Below, piece by piece: positions 19,699 through 29,449 of a DNA stretch of 64,000 bases. The DNA is from Pseudomonadales bacterium (GTDB taxonomy: Bacteria > Pseudomonadota > Gammaproteobacteria > Pseudomonadales > Ketobacteraceae). A program made the translations under genes and the position numbers. Within the stretch, counting starts at the first letter, position 1. Every line of letters begins with the position of its first letter. The stretch is from the NCBI GenBank assembly GCA_002701845.1, contig NZXG01000010.1, forward strand, positions 34,574 to 98,573, given 5' to 3'. Below the pieces are notes generated by a model. That model saw only the letters and a list, made by a program, of their open reading frames with translations. It was not told the DNA's origin and searched no databases.

Positions 19699-20613
19699 AT
19701 GATTAGACAACGTACCCTTAAAAATACAATTCGTGCGACCGGTGTGGGTCTGCACACGGGCGAAAAGGTCTATCTGACCTTGCGCCCGGCACCGGTGAAT
19801 ACCGGCATTGTATTTTGTCGCACCGACCTGGATCCGGTTGTCACCATCCACGCTCAGGCTTTGAACGTGGGTGATACCACCCTGTCCACCACCCTGGAAA
19901 ACGGTGATGTCCGGGTTTCCACCGTGGAACACCTGCTGTCCGCCATGGCGGGCCTCGGCATTGACAACGCTTATGTGGATCTAAGCGCGCCGGAAGTGCC
20001 CATCATGGACGGCAGCGCCGGTCCCTTTGTGTTTCTGCTGCAGTCCGCGGGCATCGAGGAGCAAAACGCCCTCAAGCAGTTTATCCGCATCAAGCGCAAG
20101 GTAACGGTAACGGACGACGACAAGAGCGCCACTTTCCTGCCCTTTAACGGTTTCAAAGTGGGCTTTACCATCGATTTTGATCATCCGGTGATCAAGAGTC
20201 GCAGCCAGACCATTTCCCTGGATTTCTCCAGCACCTCTTTCGTGCGGGAAGTCAGCCGGGCCCGGACCTTCGGGTTTATGCGTGACATCGAATATCTGCG
20301 GGAACGTAATCTGGCCCTGGGCGGCAGCGTGGAGAACGCCATCGTGGTGGATGATTACCGCATCCTCAACGAAGACGGCCTGCGCTACGATGACGAGTTC
20401 GTCAAGCACAAGGTGTTGGACGCCATCGGTGACCTGTATCTGCTGGGTAAGAGCCTGATCGGGGAGTTCCAGGGCTTTAAATCCGGTCACGCGTTGAACA
20501 ATAAGCTCCTGCGGGAGCTGCTGCAACAGGAAGATGCCTGGGAGATCGTAACCTTCGACGATGAGAAGGTGGCACCGATTTCCTACGTCAAACCTGTGAT
20601 GGCAATGGACTAG
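19699..20613 (+). CDS. lpxC: UDP-3-O-acyl-N-acetylglucosamine deacetylase LpxC
   Basis: This 304-residue zinc enzyme performs the committed step of lipid A synthesis. The start [20 protein letters not shown] is typical. Zinc ligands are H78 (in TVEHLLSAM), H237 and D241 (in HKVLDAIGD), and the general-base histidine is H264 (SGHALNN), matching P. aeruginosa numbering. It follows the dcw cluster as in E. coli and Pseudomonas. A strong hairpin at 20637-20665 follows its stop. Confidence 0.98.
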   Translation: MIRQRTLKNTIRATGVGLHTGEKVYLTLRPAPVNTGIVFCRTDLDPVVTIHAQALNVGDTTLSTTLENGDVRVSTVEHLLSAMAGLGIDNAYVDLSAPEVPIMDGSAGPFVFLLQSAGIEEQNALKQFIRIKRKVTVTDDDKSATFLPFNGFKVGFTIDFDHPVIKSRSQTISLDFSSTSFVREVSRARTFGFMRDIEYLRERNLALGGSVENAIVVDDYRILNEDGLRYDDEFVKHKVLDAIGDLYLLGKSLIGEFQGFKSGHALNNKLLRELLQQEDAWEIVTFDDEKVAPISYVKPVMAMD

Positions 20614-20636
20614 CCATCGTTTTACACTTCCTTCCA

Positions 20637-20665
20637 CCTCTGATCCGGCGATGCCGGGTCAGAGG
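20637..20665. terminator. Hairpin between convergent lpxC and dciA
   Basis: CCTCTGATCCGGC (20637-20649) pairs with GCCGGGTCAGAGG (20653-20665), a 13-base-pair stem with one wobble pair and a three-base loop, in the gap between converging genes. A clear T-run is absent on the + side (TTCCTTAAAT follows), so a shared terminator is plausible but not proven. Confidence 0.5.
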
Positions 20666-20738
20666 TTCCTTAAATCACCTCTCGCGCCCGGCATAAACTC
20701 CGGATCAATCAAATATTTCGTTCAAACCCATACCGAAT

Positions 20739-21209
20739 TCAGTCGCTCTCAGAACCGGATTTGCCCAACGTATCGGCCAGTCTGCGCATGGCGGATGCCA
20801 GCTCCCGATCAGACAGATTCTCGGCGGTCTGGCGGATTAACTGCTGACTGTGACGGGATACCGGCGGTGCCGGGCGTCGGTAGTGTCGGTCGAGTTTCGG
20901 TTCCGGCTGCGCCACCCGTAATTTAATATCCTGCAAGGCTCTGAACTTGCTGGATTTTTTCAGTTTCCCCCGAATCTGGGGCAGAAGAAACTTCAATTGG
21001 GTGGCGGCGGAGGCACTTTGGGTCTCCAGCAGCAGTTGGCCATTGCGGTAATTGCCCACCCGGCAGTAGCGGGCCAGTTTCGGCGGTAGAACTGCCCTGA
21101 ATAACTTATCAAGTTCAATGAGCTGAGTCGCATTTTCGGTGAGAGACTTCACTTCTTGGTTGCAAAGCATGAGATCTCTTATATTTTTTATGGTAGTGTC
21201 CTGCGTCAT
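20739..21209 (-). CDS. dciA: DUF721 (DciA-family) protein, putative DnaB helicase operator
   Basis: Read leftward from ATG 21209 (a TTG at 21215 is also in frame), this 156-residue protein contains the DUF721 fold at about residues 15-100: LDKLFRAVLPPKLARYCRV, then a stretch with QLLLETQSASAATQLKFLLPQI. The C-terminal third is basic and low in complexity. DciA proteins are known to assist loading of the replicative helicase DnaB in bacteria that lack DnaC. Placement between lpxC and the M23 gene upstream of secA matches Pseudomonas. Helicase loading here is inferred from the family. No strong ribosome binding site is visible. Confidence 0.8.
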   Translation of the reverse strand: MTQDTTIKNIRDLMLCNQEVKSLTENATQLIELDKLFRAVLPPKLARYCRVGNYRNGQLLLETQSASAATQLKFLLPQIRGKLKKSSKFRALQDIKLRVAQPEPKLDRHYRRPAPPVSRHSQQLIRQTAENLSDRELASAMRRLADTLGKSGSESD

Positions 21210-21306
21210 TGCCAAATAGTGATCAATTTAATTTTGGGGAGTAGTACGCCGGCGGCCTTGGCAGCATTCTGACGCAATTGGCCGGCAGGCTCCAGAGTAG
21301 TCATAC

Positions 21307-22233
21307 ATGAATGTAATTCTTTTTGATCCCAAAACAGGCCAGTCCAGAACCCTGCGATTGCGGGTGGCGTTGCTGGCGCTGCTCGGCGTGGTGGCGCTGG
21401 TCCTGGCCCTGGCGGCGGGCTTCGGTGCCGGCTATGGCCTGGGCAGCAGCCGGCCTCAGGGCCCGGGTGATCTGTCCCGTTACCTGCAGCAGGACATTGC
21501 CAACACTGCTGCGCAGGTGACCCAGGCCCGGCAGCAGGCGGAAAGTCAGCTCACGGCCATGACCGTGCGGATGGCGGAACTGCAGGCCCGGCTGATGCGG
21601 TTGGACGCCCTGGGCGAACGCCTGGTGGACGTGGCCAAGTTACAGGGTGGTGAATTTGATTTCTCCCAGGCGCCGGCACTGGGTGGTCCGGAAGAAGGCG
21701 AAATGGGCATTGAGCTGGAGCGCCCCAGCTTCCTGGCGGACCTGGACCGCCTGGCGGCGGACATCGAGGCCCGGGAACAGCAGTTACAGGTGCTGGAATC
21801 CCTGATGGCCAATCGAAAACTGCAGCAGGAGGCCGCCATCGCCGGCCGGCCCGTCACCTGGGGCTGGTTATCGTCCCGCTTTGGGCGCCGTACCGATCCC
21901 TTTACCGGGCGGCCGGCCTGGCACGCCGGGGTGGATTTTGCCGGTAAGGAAGGTTCTGACATTATTTCCGTGGGCTCCGGTGTAGTGACCTGGGCCGGAG
22001 AACGCTACGGTTACGGCCTGATGGTGGAAGTGAATCACGGTGGCGGCATCACCACCCGTTACGGCCATGCCAAGGAAATCCTGGTGAAAGTGGGGGACAT
22101 CGTCAAACAGGGGGAAACCCTGGCGAAAATGGGCAGTACCGGCCGCTCCACCGGCCCCCACGTGCATTTCGAGGTGCGCAAGCACGGCAAGGCGGTGGAC
22201 CCTTCCCGCTATGTCTATCGCAAACGGGGCTGA
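21307..22233 (+). CDS. M23 family metallopeptidase, membrane-anchored
   Basis: This 308-residue protein has an N-terminal membrane anchor (about residues 17-43, rich in Leu/Val/Ala), a coiled coil (about 55-180) and a C-terminal LytM/M23 domain. The zinc-peptidase motifs are present: HAGVDFAGKEG (H and D ligands), and GRSTGPHVHFEV carrying the H-x-H pair. It ends a few residues after the domain. Such proteins cut peptidoglycan crosslinks or activate amidases. The presence of H-x-H and HxxxD favours an active enzyme. It occupies the same place upstream of secA in Pseudomonas. Its exact substrate cannot be read from sequence. Confidence 0.88.
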   Translation: MNVILFDPKTGQSRTLRLRVALLALLGVVALVLALAAGFGAGYGLGSSRPQGPGDLSRYLQQDIANTAAQVTQARQQAESQLTAMTVRMAELQARLMRLDALGERLVDVAKLQGGEFDFSQAPALGGPEEGEMGIELERPSFLADLDRLAADIEAREQQLQVLESLMANRKLQQEAAIAGRPVTWGWLSSRFGRRTDPFTGRPAWHAGVDFAGKEGSDIISVGSGVVTWAGERYGYGLMVEVNHGGGITTRYGHAKEILVKVGDIVKQGETLAKMGSTGRSTGPHVHFEVRKHGKAVDPSRYVYRKRG

Positions 22234-22260
22234 ATTGCCGACTCTCGTAAACCGTCAAGA

Positions 22261-22283
22261 TGGCGCATCAAGCTGGTGCGCCA
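22261..22283 (+). other. Hairpin upstream of secA
   Basis: TGGCGCA (22261-22267) and TGCGCCA (22277-22283) form a perfect seven-base-pair stem with a nine-base loop. It lies 27 bases after the M23 stop in the 252-base gap before secA. No T-run follows. It could be a weak terminator or part of the secA leader. I found no SecM-like reading frame in this gap. Confidence 0.35.
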
Positions 22284-22485
22284 CTCTTCATAATCGAGCG
22301 TAAACGCTTTATCCCGCAGGGAAAATAACGTTAGAATTGGCCCTTCAATTTCATCCTGAAGCATGCGGCAGGCCGCTTTCCCGATGGCTCGACACTGGCT
22401 GGGAAGGTCTCTGCGTCCGGGACGCCGTTATGCCGTGTCTGTACTGTCGCTTCAGGGTAAGCCCGAGTAACAGAAGTGAACACCT

Positions 22486-25215
22486 ATGCTAGGACCGCTG
22501 TTTCGTAAAATTGTTGGCAGTAAGAACGATCGTGAGCTGAAGCGCATGGGTAGGCTGGTGGCCCAGATCAACGCCCTGGAGGAATCCGTACAGGGCTTGA
22601 CTGACACCGAGCTGCAGGCCAAAACGGCGGCCTTCCGGCAGCGCCTGGAGCAGGGCGAAACCCTGGATGATGTCCTGCCTGAAGCGTTTGCCACGGTGCG
22701 GGAGGCCAGCCGGCGGGTGATGGGGATGCGTCACTTCGACTGCCAGCTGATCGGCGGGATCACCCTCCACGAAGGCAAGATCGCGGAAATGCGCACTGGT
22801 GAGGGTAAAACCCTCACCGCCACCCTGGCGGTGTATCTCAACGCCCTGTCCGGCGACGGGGTGCACGTGGTGACGGTGAACGATTACCTGGCCCAGCGGG
22901 ACGCGGACTGGATGCGGCCCCTGTATGAATTTATGGGGCTGTCCGTGGGGGTGGTGCTGTCGCAGCAGGATCCGGCGGCCAAGCGGGCGGCCTATGGCAG
23001 TGATATCACCTACGGCACCAACAACGAATTCGGCTTTGACTATCTGCGGGACAACATGGCCTTCACCCTGGAGGACCGGGTGCAGCGGGCCCTGAATTTC
23101 GCCGTGGTGGATGAGGTGGACTCCATCCTCATTGACGAGGCGCGCACCCCGTTGATCATCTCCGGCCCCAGCGAGGACAGCTCGGAACTGTACAAAAAGA
23201 TCAATGTGCTCATTCCCAAGCTGAAACGGGGTTATGAAGAGGGCGAGATCGGCGAGCAGGCGGAAACCTTCCACTACACCATCGACGAGAAAAACCGCCA
23301 GGTGGAGTTGAACGAGGAAGGCCACCAGTACGTAGAGGAGCTGCTTACCGAGTTCAAACTGCTGGAGGAGGGGGACAGCCTCTATGCCGCCAACAACCTC
23401 AACCTGCTGCACCATGTCCACGCGGCCCTGAAAGCCCACTGCCTGTTCCAGCGGGATGTGGATTATATTGTCCAGAACAATCAGATCGTCATCGTCGACG
23501 AACATACCGGGCGCACCATGCCCGGCCGCCGCTGGTCCGATGGTATTCATCAGGCCATCGAAGCCAAGGAGGGGGTGCGGATTCAGAACGAGAACCAGAC
23601 CCTGGCTTCCACCACCTTTCAGAATTACTTCCGGCTCTATAACAAGCTGTCCGGCATGACCGGCACCGCCGATACCGAAGCCTTTGAATTCCGTCAGATC
23701 TACGGCCTTGATGTGGTGGTGATCCCCACCAACAAGCCCATGATCCGTAAGGACTATAACGATCTGATCTATATGTCGGCGGAGGAGAAGTTCGAAGCCA
23801 TTATCGAGGATATCGAGGAGACGGTAAAAGCCCAGCGCCCGGTGCTGGTGGGTACCGCCTCCATCGAAACCTCGGAATATCTGGCGGGATTGATGCGCAA
23901 GCGCAAGATTCCCCACAAGGTGTTGAACGCCAAGTTCCACGCCCAGGAAGCGGAGATTATCGCCCAGGCCGGGCGCCCCGGCGCGGTCACCATCGCCACC
24001 AATATGGCCGGCCGGGGCACGGATATCGTCCTGGGGGGCAGTTGGGAGGCTGAGGTGGCGACGCTGGAAGACCCCAGCCCGCAACAAATCGAGCAGTGCA
24101 AGGCGGAATGGCAGGCCCGCAACCAGGCGGTGATTGAGGCCGGCGGCCTGCATATCATCGGCACCGAGCGTCATGAATCCCGGCGTATCGATAACCAGCT
24201 GCGGGGTCGTGCCGGACGCCAGGGGGATCCGGGCTCTACCCGCTTCTTCCTGTCCCTGGAAGACAATTTGATGCGGATTTTCGCCTCCGACCGGGTCAAG
24301 GGGCTGATGCAGACCCTGGGCATGGAGCGGGGCGAAGCCATTGAACACCGCTGGGTGACCCGCTCCATCGAGAACGCCCAGAAAAAAGTGGAAGGCCGTA
24401 ACTTCGACATTCGTAAATCCCTGCTGGAATACGATGACGTGGCCAATGATCAGCGCCGGGTGGTGTACGAGCAGCGCAACGATATTCTGCATGCGGAGGA
24501 CCTGTCGGAGAATATCAAGGCGATTCGGGTGGACGTGGTACAGGACTTTATCTCCGGCTATATCCCCCCGCAAAGCATGGCGGAGCAGTGGGATGTGGAA
24601 GGCCTGGAACACGCTCTGGAAACCGACTTCCGCATGCCCATGCCGGTACAGCAATGGCTGGATGAGGACAAAAGCCTGCACGAGGAAAGCCTGCGGCAGA
24701 AGATCATCGAGACCCTGGAGCAGGCCTACGCCGAAAAAGAAAACCGGCTGGGTGATGAAACCCATGTGATGCGCCAGTTGGAAAAACACGTGATGCTGGC
24801 CACCCTGGACCGGTTGTGGAAAGAGCATCTGGCCAATATGGATCACCTGCGCCAGGGCATCCATCTGCGGGGCTACGCCCAGAAGAATCCCAAGCAGGAA
24901 TACAAGCGGGAAGCTTTCGAACTGTTTCAGGCATTCCTGGAAAACGTTAAGCACGAGGTGATCCGGGTGCTGACCACCGTGGAGCTGCGGCGGCAGGAGG
25001 AAGTGGAGGAACTGGAGCGTCAGCGCCGGGCCGCCGCGGAACGGGAACTGACCCTGCAGCACGCCGAGGCCTCGGCCACGGCGGAGGCGGAGCCGGCGGA
25101 AGCGGCGCCGGGCAACACCCCGTTTCAGCGCCAGGAGCGCAAGGTGGGGCGCAACGAACCCTGCCCCTGCGGCTCCGGCAAGAAATACAAACACTGTCAC
25201 GGCCAGGTGGAGTGA
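22486..25215 (+). CDS. secA: Preprotein translocase ATPase SecA
   Basis: This 909-residue motor drives Sec-dependent export. It has [13 protein letters not shown] (Walker A, about residues 103-115), [37 protein letters not shown] (DEAD-like and preprotein-binding region), [13 protein letters not shown] and [11 protein letters not shown] (helicase motifs). The C-terminal zinc motif is [14 protein letters not shown], the SecB-binding SEC-C tail. Length matches E. coli SecA. It is preceded by the M23 gene and followed by a clear terminator at 25344-25366. Confidence 0.98.
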   Translation: MLGPLFRKIVGSKNDRELKRMGRLVAQINALEESVQGLTDTELQAKTAAFRQRLEQGETLDDVLPEAFATVREASRRVMGMRHFDCQLIGGITLHEGKIAEMRTGEGKTLTATLAVYLNALSGDGVHVVTVNDYLAQRDADWMRPLYEFMGLSVGVVLSQQDPAAKRAAYGSDITYGTNNEFGFDYLRDNMAFTLEDRVQRALNFAVVDEVDSILIDEARTPLIISGPSEDSSELYKKINVLIPKLKRGYEEGEIGEQAETFHYTIDEKNRQVELNEEGHQYVEELLTEFKLLEEGDSLYAANNLNLLHHVHAALKAHCLFQRDVDYIVQNNQIVIVDEHTGRTMPGRRWSDGIHQAIEAKEGVRIQNENQTLASTTFQNYFRLYNKLSGMTGTADTEAFEFRQIYGLDVVVIPTNKPMIRKDYNDLIYMSAEEKFEAIIEDIEETVKAQRPVLVGTASIETSEYLAGLMRKRKIPHKVLNAKFHAQEAEIIAQAGRPGAVTIATNMAGRGTDIVLGGSWEAEVATLEDPSPQQIEQCKAEWQARNQAVIEAGGLHIIGTERHESRRIDNQLRGRAGRQGDPGSTRFFLSLEDNLMRIFASDRVKGLMQTLGMERGEAIEHRWVTRSIENAQKKVEGRNFDIRKSLLEYDDVANDQRRVVYEQRNDILHAEDLSENIKAIRVDVVQDFISGYIPPQSMAEQWDVEGLEHALETDFRMPMPVQQWLDEDKSLHEESLRQKIIETLEQAYAEKENRLGDETHVMRQLEKHVMLATLDRLWKEHLANMDHLRQGIHLRGYAQKNPKQEYKREAFELFQAFLENVKHEVIRVLTTVELRRQEEVEELERQRRAAAERELTLQHAEASATAEAEPAEAAPGNTPFQRQERKVGRNEPCPCGSGKKYKHCHGQVE

Positions 25216-25343
25216 ACCACGGTCACCGATGATCGGTGAGAGCGAGCCGCTGAGCTTATAATGAGCTTAGAAAATGTCGGGTGAACATAGAAAGCTGGAG
25301 ACAGTAGCCAGTGACTAGTGATCAGTAAACATTACACAGTAAC

Positions 25344-25366
25344 AAGGGGCTCGATGCCCCTTTTTT
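25344..25366 (+). terminator. Rho-independent terminator after secA
   Basis: AAGGGGC (25344-25350), a five-base loop and GCCCCTT (25356-25362) are followed by a T-run through 25366. It lies about 130 bases after the secA stop and 68 bases before argJ, so it separates the two transcripts. Confidence 0.9.
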
Positions 25367-25433
25367 AATGGGCCTGACAAGCCATAAACCAATGCCATCA
25401 ATACAACGGCATTTCAGCGGAGAGGATGAATAA

Positions 25434-26660
25434 ATGGCGGTGGGGAAAGCGACCTTTGGTGTCATGCACCCGGTGCGCGGTTTTCGCCTGGGTACCACCC
25501 GGGCCCGGATCAAGTATCCGGAGCGTCGGGATCTGGTGGTGATGGAAGCGGCGGCGGGCAGCACTATCGCCGGCACCTTCACCCGTAATGCTTTTTGCGC
25601 GGCACCGGTGACTTTGTGTCAACACAACCTCTCCCAGGTGCGCTCGGATCAGCCCCTGTGGCTGGTGATCAATACCGGCTACGCCAATGCGGGCACGGGC
25701 GCCAGAGGCATGGCCGATGCCCGCGCCGTGTGCGAAGCACTGGCCCAACAGGCCGGGGTGGCGGTCAGCCAGGTATTTCCGTTTTCCACCGGCGTCATTG
25801 GCGAGCCATTGCCGGTGGCCAGAGTGGTGGATGGGCTGCCGGGCTGCCTCGCTGCCCTGAGCGAAACCGGCTGGGATGACGCCGCCCACGGCATTATGAC
25901 CACGGATACCCGGCCCAAGGGCGCGTCAGTACAGTTGAAGCTGGCCGGCGGCACCGTCACCATCAGCGGCATTTCCAAAGGCGCCGGTATGATCCAGCCC
26001 AATATGGCCACCATGCTGGGCTACGTCGCCACCGATGCCGCGGTGGCGCCGGCACTATTGCAGCGTCTGGCGCGGCAGGCCACCGACCAGTCCTTTAATG
26101 TGATCACCGTGGATGGGGACACCTCCACCAACGACAGTTGTATGCTGGTGGCTACCGGTCAGTCCGGGGTCCAAATCGAAGAGACCAACCAAGAAGATCT
26201 GGCGGCGTTTTCCGCCGCCCTCAATGAAGTGTACCTGCGGCTGGCCCAGGCCATTATCCGCGACGGTGAAGGGGCCACCAAATTTGTTGCCGTGGAAGTG
26301 AGCGCCGCGCGCAGTCAGGCCGAGGCCCGGGCGGTGGCCTTCACCATCGCCAATTCGCCCCTGGTGAAAACCGCCCTGTTTGCCAGCGACCCCAACTGGG
26401 GCCGGATTCTGGCGGCGGTGGGGCGGGCCCCCATCGAGAACCTGGACGTCAACGGTGTCTCCGTGGCGTTGAATGGGGTCCTGATCGCCGAACAGGGCGG
26501 CCTGGCGGAAAGCTATACCGAGGCCGCCGGTAGCGCCGAGATGCAAAAAGAAGAGATTCAGATCCAGGTGACTCTGGGGCGGGGTGAGGCCGTGGCCACT
26601 GTGTGGACCACGGATTTCTCCTACGATTACGTCAAGATCAACGCCGACTACCGGACCTGA
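25434..26660 (+). CDS. argJ: Bifunctional glutamate N-acetyltransferase / amino-acid acetyltransferase ArgJ
   Basis: This 408-residue self-cleaving enzyme recycles acetyl groups in arginine synthesis. The cleavage site and nucleophile lie in SKGAGMIQPNMATML, with Thr193 as the expected N-terminal nucleophile of the beta chain. Other landmarks are TGYANAGTG, TTDTRPKGA and DPNWGRILAAVGRA, and the end is DYVKINADYRT. The ATG at 25434 is preceded by AGAGGATG at suitable spacing. It stands between secA and the mutT fusion, as in Pseudomonas, with three bases to the next gene. Confidence 0.97.
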   Translation: MAVGKATFGVMHPVRGFRLGTTRARIKYPERRDLVVMEAAAGSTIAGTFTRNAFCAAPVTLCQHNLSQVRSDQPLWLVINTGYANAGTGARGMADARAVCEALAQQAGVAVSQVFPFSTGVIGEPLPVARVVDGLPGCLAALSETGWDDAAHGIMTTDTRPKGASVQLKLAGGTVTISGISKGAGMIQPNMATMLGYVATDAAVAPALLQRLARQATDQSFNVITVDGDTSTNDSCMLVATGQSGVQIEETNQEDLAAFSAALNEVYLRLAQAIIRDGEGATKFVAVEVSAARSQAEARAVAFTIANSPLVKTALFASDPNWGRILAAVGRAPIENLDVNGVSVALNGVLIAEQGGLAESYTEAAGSAEMQKEEIQIQVTLGRGEAVATVWTTDFSYDYVKINADYRT

Positions 26661-26663
26661 GCC

Positions 26664-27605
26664 ATGGGGCGCATTCACGTGGTGGCGGCGGTAATTGAGC
26701 GTGATAGGAAGGTGCTGATAGCCCGCCGCCCGCAGCATTTGCATCAGGGGGGCAAGTGGGAGTTTCCCGGCGGTAAAGTGGAGTCGGGTGAGGCGGCTTT
26801 GGTTGCGCTGGCCCGGGAGCTGAAGGAAGAGCTTAATCTCGAACTCATCCGGGCCCAGCCGCTGATCAAAGTTACCCACGACTATCCCGACAAACAGATA
26901 TTGCTGGACGTGTGGCGGGTTACGGATTTTGCCGGCACGGCGGAGGGCATGGAGGGGCAATCTGTGCGCTGGGTCGAGCGGGAGCAGTTGCCGGATTATG
27001 AGTTTCCCGCCGCTAACGGCCCCATTGTCACCGCCGCCCGCCTGCCGGCCCATTACGTGATTACGCCGCCGGACTTCAGCTCACCGCAGCACTTGCTGGT
27101 TGAGTGGCGGCGGTTGCTGGAGCAGGGAGAGCGGCTGTTTCAGTTGCGTTGCCAAACGCTGGACCCGGCCCGGATGACGGAATTACTGGACCGGTTACAA
27201 CCCATGATTCAGGCGTTCGGTGCTCAGGTGCTGGTGAACAGCGCGATGCCGGACTGGGTGCAATCCCAACTGCAGGGCGTGCACCTGACCGCCAGGGACC
27301 TGCTGGCCAGCCGTTCCCGGCCGCCGGGCCAGTGGGTGGCGGCCAGCTGTCATAACCTGAGTGAACTGGAGCAGGCGCAAGAACTCGGAGTGGACTTTGT
27401 GACCCTGTCGCCACTGCGGGCCACCGCCAGCCATCCCGGACAGCCGCCGCTGGCAGCCCAGGACTTTGCCCGTTGGCTGGACGCAGCCACCATCCCGGTC
27501 TTTGCCCTGGGCGGGGTGGGGCCGGATCAACTGGCGGAAGTGATTGCAATGGGCGCCCAGGGAGTGGCGGGAATCAGCGCCTTTTGGGGCTCGGTCAGGC
27601 GCTAA
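26664..27605 (+). CDS. Nudix hydrolase (MutT-like) fused to a thiamine-phosphate-synthase-like domain
   Basis: This 313-residue two-domain protein begins with an 8-oxo-dGTP diphosphatase-like Nudix domain (about residues 1-130). The Nudix box starts at G37 with E43, R51-E52 and E55-E56 in place; the usual glycine after the glutamates is replaced by Asn. The second domain (about 145-313) resembles ThiE: QLRCQTLD, HLTARDLL, AASCHNLSELEQAQELGVDFVTLSP and FALGGVGPDQLAEVIAMGAQGVAGI. The same fusion occurs in Pseudomonas and Vibrio relatives. The Nudix half probably sanitises oxidised nucleotides. The ThiE half lacks a proven role; whether it makes thiamine phosphate is uncertain. Confidence 0.88.
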   Translation: MGRIHVVAAVIERDRKVLIARRPQHLHQGGKWEFPGGKVESGEAALVALARELKEELNLELIRAQPLIKVTHDYPDKQILLDVWRVTDFAGTAEGMEGQSVRWVEREQLPDYEFPAANGPIVTAARLPAHYVITPPDFSSPQHLLVEWRRLLEQGERLFQLRCQTLDPARMTELLDRLQPMIQAFGAQVLVNSAMPDWVQSQLQGVHLTARDLLASRSRPPGQWVAASCHNLSELEQAQELGVDFVTLSPLRATASHPGQPPLAAQDFARWLDAATIPVFALGGVGPDQLAEVIAMGAQGVAGISAFWGSVRR

Positions 27606-27610
27606 ATCAG

Positions 27611-27658
27611 TGGCTCAATCAGGGGCTCGATCAAGGCCTCAATCAAGCGCTTAATGTA
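27611..27658. repeat. Short tandem repeat, 12-base unit, about four copies
   Basis: The spacer between the converging mutT-thiE fusion and yacG, running four codons into yacG's 3' end, consists of imperfect 12-base units: TGGCTCAATCAG (27611), GGGCTCGATCAA (27623), GGCCTCAATCAA (27635) and a decayed GCGCTTAATGTA (27647). It looks like a small minisatellite in a gene junction. No function is evident. Confidence 0.6.
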
Positions 27659-27839
27659 ACGAAGGATCGGAACCGTCATCCTCCGGCAGGCTCAAGTCCG
27701 GATCGCCGGGAATGTATTTCTCTTCCCGGGCCCACTCCCCCAGATCAATCAGCTTGCAGCGCTCACTGCAAAAGGGCCGGAATGGATTGTCCCTGGAGTA
27801 TTGGAGTTCTTTTTCGCAGGTGGGGCATTTTACAATCAT
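27651..27839 (-). CDS. yacG: DNA gyrase inhibitor YacG (zinc protein)
   Basis: This 62-residue protein has four zinc-binding cysteines, C5-x2-C8 and C24-x3-C28 (KCPTC and FCSERC), then [17 protein letters not shown], and an acidic C-terminal tail. This is the YacG signature. In E. coli YacG binds GyrB and inhibits gyrase. Its start overlaps the coaE stop by four bases, the conserved coaE-yacG pairing downstream of pilD. Confidence 0.95.
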   Translation of the reverse strand: MIVKCPTCEKELQYSRDNPFRPFCSERCKLIDLGEWAREEKYIPGDPDLSLPEDDGSDPSLH

Positions 27840-28435
27840 GCTTGCTCCGCCAGTTGCAGATAGATCTCGTGCTGCCGGTCCACCGCCCGCAGCAGGTGGT
27901 TCAGGTCCTGGTCGTTAACGATCACATCGTCGGCTTTGGCCAGCCGTTCCTGCCGGGGCATCTGCGCCGCGATGATCGCTTTTACCCCGTCTTCGGTGGT
28001 GTCGTCCCGTTGCACCGTGCGGGCAATCTGTAATGCCTCCGGCACGTCGATCACCAGTACCCGGTCCACCATGGTACGCTGGCTGCTTTCCAGCAGCAGC
28101 GGCGAGGCCAGAATGGTATAAGGGGAACTGCTGGCCTGAATCTGCTGCACGATTTCCTGGGCAATCAGCGGGTGCGTCAGCTGCTCCAGCCAGCGGCGCT
28201 GGGCCGGATCGGCAAACACCACCTGGCGCAGGGCGCGCCGGTCCAGCGTACCGTCGGCGGCAATCATCCCGGCGCCAAAGTGTTCCGCAATGGCCTGCAG
28301 GGCCGGCTGGCCCGGTTCCACCACCACCCGGGAGGCCAGATCCGCATCCACCACAGTAATGCCGTGCTGTTGAAATCGATCCGTGGCGGCGGTCTTGCCA
28401 CTGCCAATACCGCCCGTAACGCCAATAACCAGCAT
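27836..28435 (-). CDS. coaE: Dephospho-CoA kinase CoaE
   Basis: This kinase performs the last step of coenzyme A synthesis. I use ATG 28435 (199 residues), with GAGG five bases upstream; a GTG at 28441 is also in frame. The P-loop is [15 protein letters not shown] at the N-terminus. [13 protein letters not shown] and [10 protein letters not shown] follow, and [12 protein letters not shown] marks the family middle. It sits in the pilB-pilC-pilD-coaE-yacG string typical of Pseudomonas. Confidence 0.96.
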   Translation of the reverse strand: MLVIGVTGGIGSGKTAATDRFQQHGITVVDADLASRVVVEPGQPALQAIAEHFGAGMIAADGTLDRRALRQVVFADPAQRRWLEQLTHPLIAQEIVQQIQASSSPYTILASPLLLESSQRTMVDRVLVIDVPEALQIARTVQRDDTTEDGVKAIIAAQMPRQERLAKADDVIVNDQDLNHLLRAVDRQHEIYLQLAEQA

Positions 28436-28507
28436 AATCACCTCAAATTCAATGAGGGGCTATTGTTGCGGCCAGGGCAGGGGATGTAAAGCCGGTCAGG
28501 CCAGGTG

Positions 28508-29416
28508 TCAGAGCATGGCGCGTTGATAACTGCGCAGAATGGTCTCGCCCCAGAAGAAGGCGATCCAGCCGGCGGCCGCCAGATAGGGGCCGAAGGGAAT
28601 GGGAATGTTGCGGTCGCGCCCCTTGATCAGAATCAGGCTGACCCCCACCAGGGCCCCCACCAGAGACGATAACACCAAAATCAGCAACAGGTACTGCCAG
28701 CCCATCCAGGCTCCCAGGGCCGCCAGCAGCTTAAAATCCCCGTAACCCATGCCTTCCTTGCCGGTGAGCAGTTTAAACGCCCAGTACAGGCTCCACAGGC
28801 ACAGGTAGCCCACGGCGGCACCGATCACCGCATCGGTCAAGCAGGCAAACAGCCCCTGGATATTCACCAGCAGCCCCAGCCACAACAGCGGCAGCGTCAT
28901 CTGGTCCGGCAATAGCTTATGATCGAAATCAATCATGGTGAGACAGATCAGCGTCCAGGTGAAAACCAGTGCAGCGGCGGCCTCCCAGCCAAATCCCAGC
29001 CGATAGGCGGCAAAGGCGGAAAGCAGGGCGGTGACCAGTTCGATAATGGGGTAGCGAATGGATATCCGGCGGTGGCACGCGCTGCATTTGCCTTTCAAAA
29101 ACAGATAGCTCAGCACCGGAATATTCTCATACCAGCGGATGCGGTGCTGGCAGTGGGGACAGGTGGAATCCGGTTTGGCCAGATTGAAGGGCGGTTGTGG
29201 CAGGGTTTTGGGGTCGGTCTCCAATTCACCTGGGAGGCTGCCGTAGGTTTCCCGGATAAACTCCCGGCAATTGTCCAGCCACTCCAACTGCATCATCACC
29301 GGCAGCCGGTAGATCACCACATTAAAAAAGCTGCCGAACATCAGGCCCAGCAAAAAAATAACCCCGGCGAAATAGTCGGGGTTATTAGTAAAGTATTGGA
29401 ACAGGGTATTCAGCAT
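28508..29416 (-). CDS. pilD: Type IV prepilin peptidase / N-methyltransferase PilD
   Basis: This 302-residue polytopic aspartic protease cleaves prepilin leaders and methylates the new N-terminus. The cytoplasmic zinc loop has two CxxC pairs (CPHCQHRIRWYENIPVLSYL, then CSACHRRIS). The active-site aspartates lie in MIDFDHKLLPD and GYGDFKLLAALG (GxGD motif). At least six further hydrophobic segments are visible. It would process PilA, encoded at 32776, and probably type II secretion pseudopilins. It is the third gene of pilB-pilC-pilD. Confidence 0.97.
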   Translation of the reverse strand: MLNTLFQYFTNNPDYFAGVIFLLGLMFGSFFNVVIYRLPVMMQLEWLDNCREFIRETYGSLPGELETDPKTLPQPPFNLAKPDSTCPHCQHRIRWYENIPVLSYLFLKGKCSACHRRISIRYPIIELVTALLSAFAAYRLGFGWEAAAALVFTWTLICLTMIDFDHKLLPDQMTLPLLWLGLLVNIQGLFACLTDAVIGAAVGYLCLWSLYWAFKLLTGKEGMGYGDFKLLAALGAWMGWQYLLLILVLSSLVGALVGVSLILIKGRDRNIPIPFGPYLAAAGWIAFFWGETILRSYQRAML

Positions 29417-29449
29417 TCTTGAGGTCGATACCTTCGTTGGGTCGAAAAC

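Noticed and set aside
22489..25200. A 903-codon open frame on the minus strand antisense to secA
   Set aside because: It mirrors secA codon for codon. High-GC genes with strong third-position bias leave long open antisense frames. The translation is rich in His, Gln and Gly, shows no family motif, and secA is certain.
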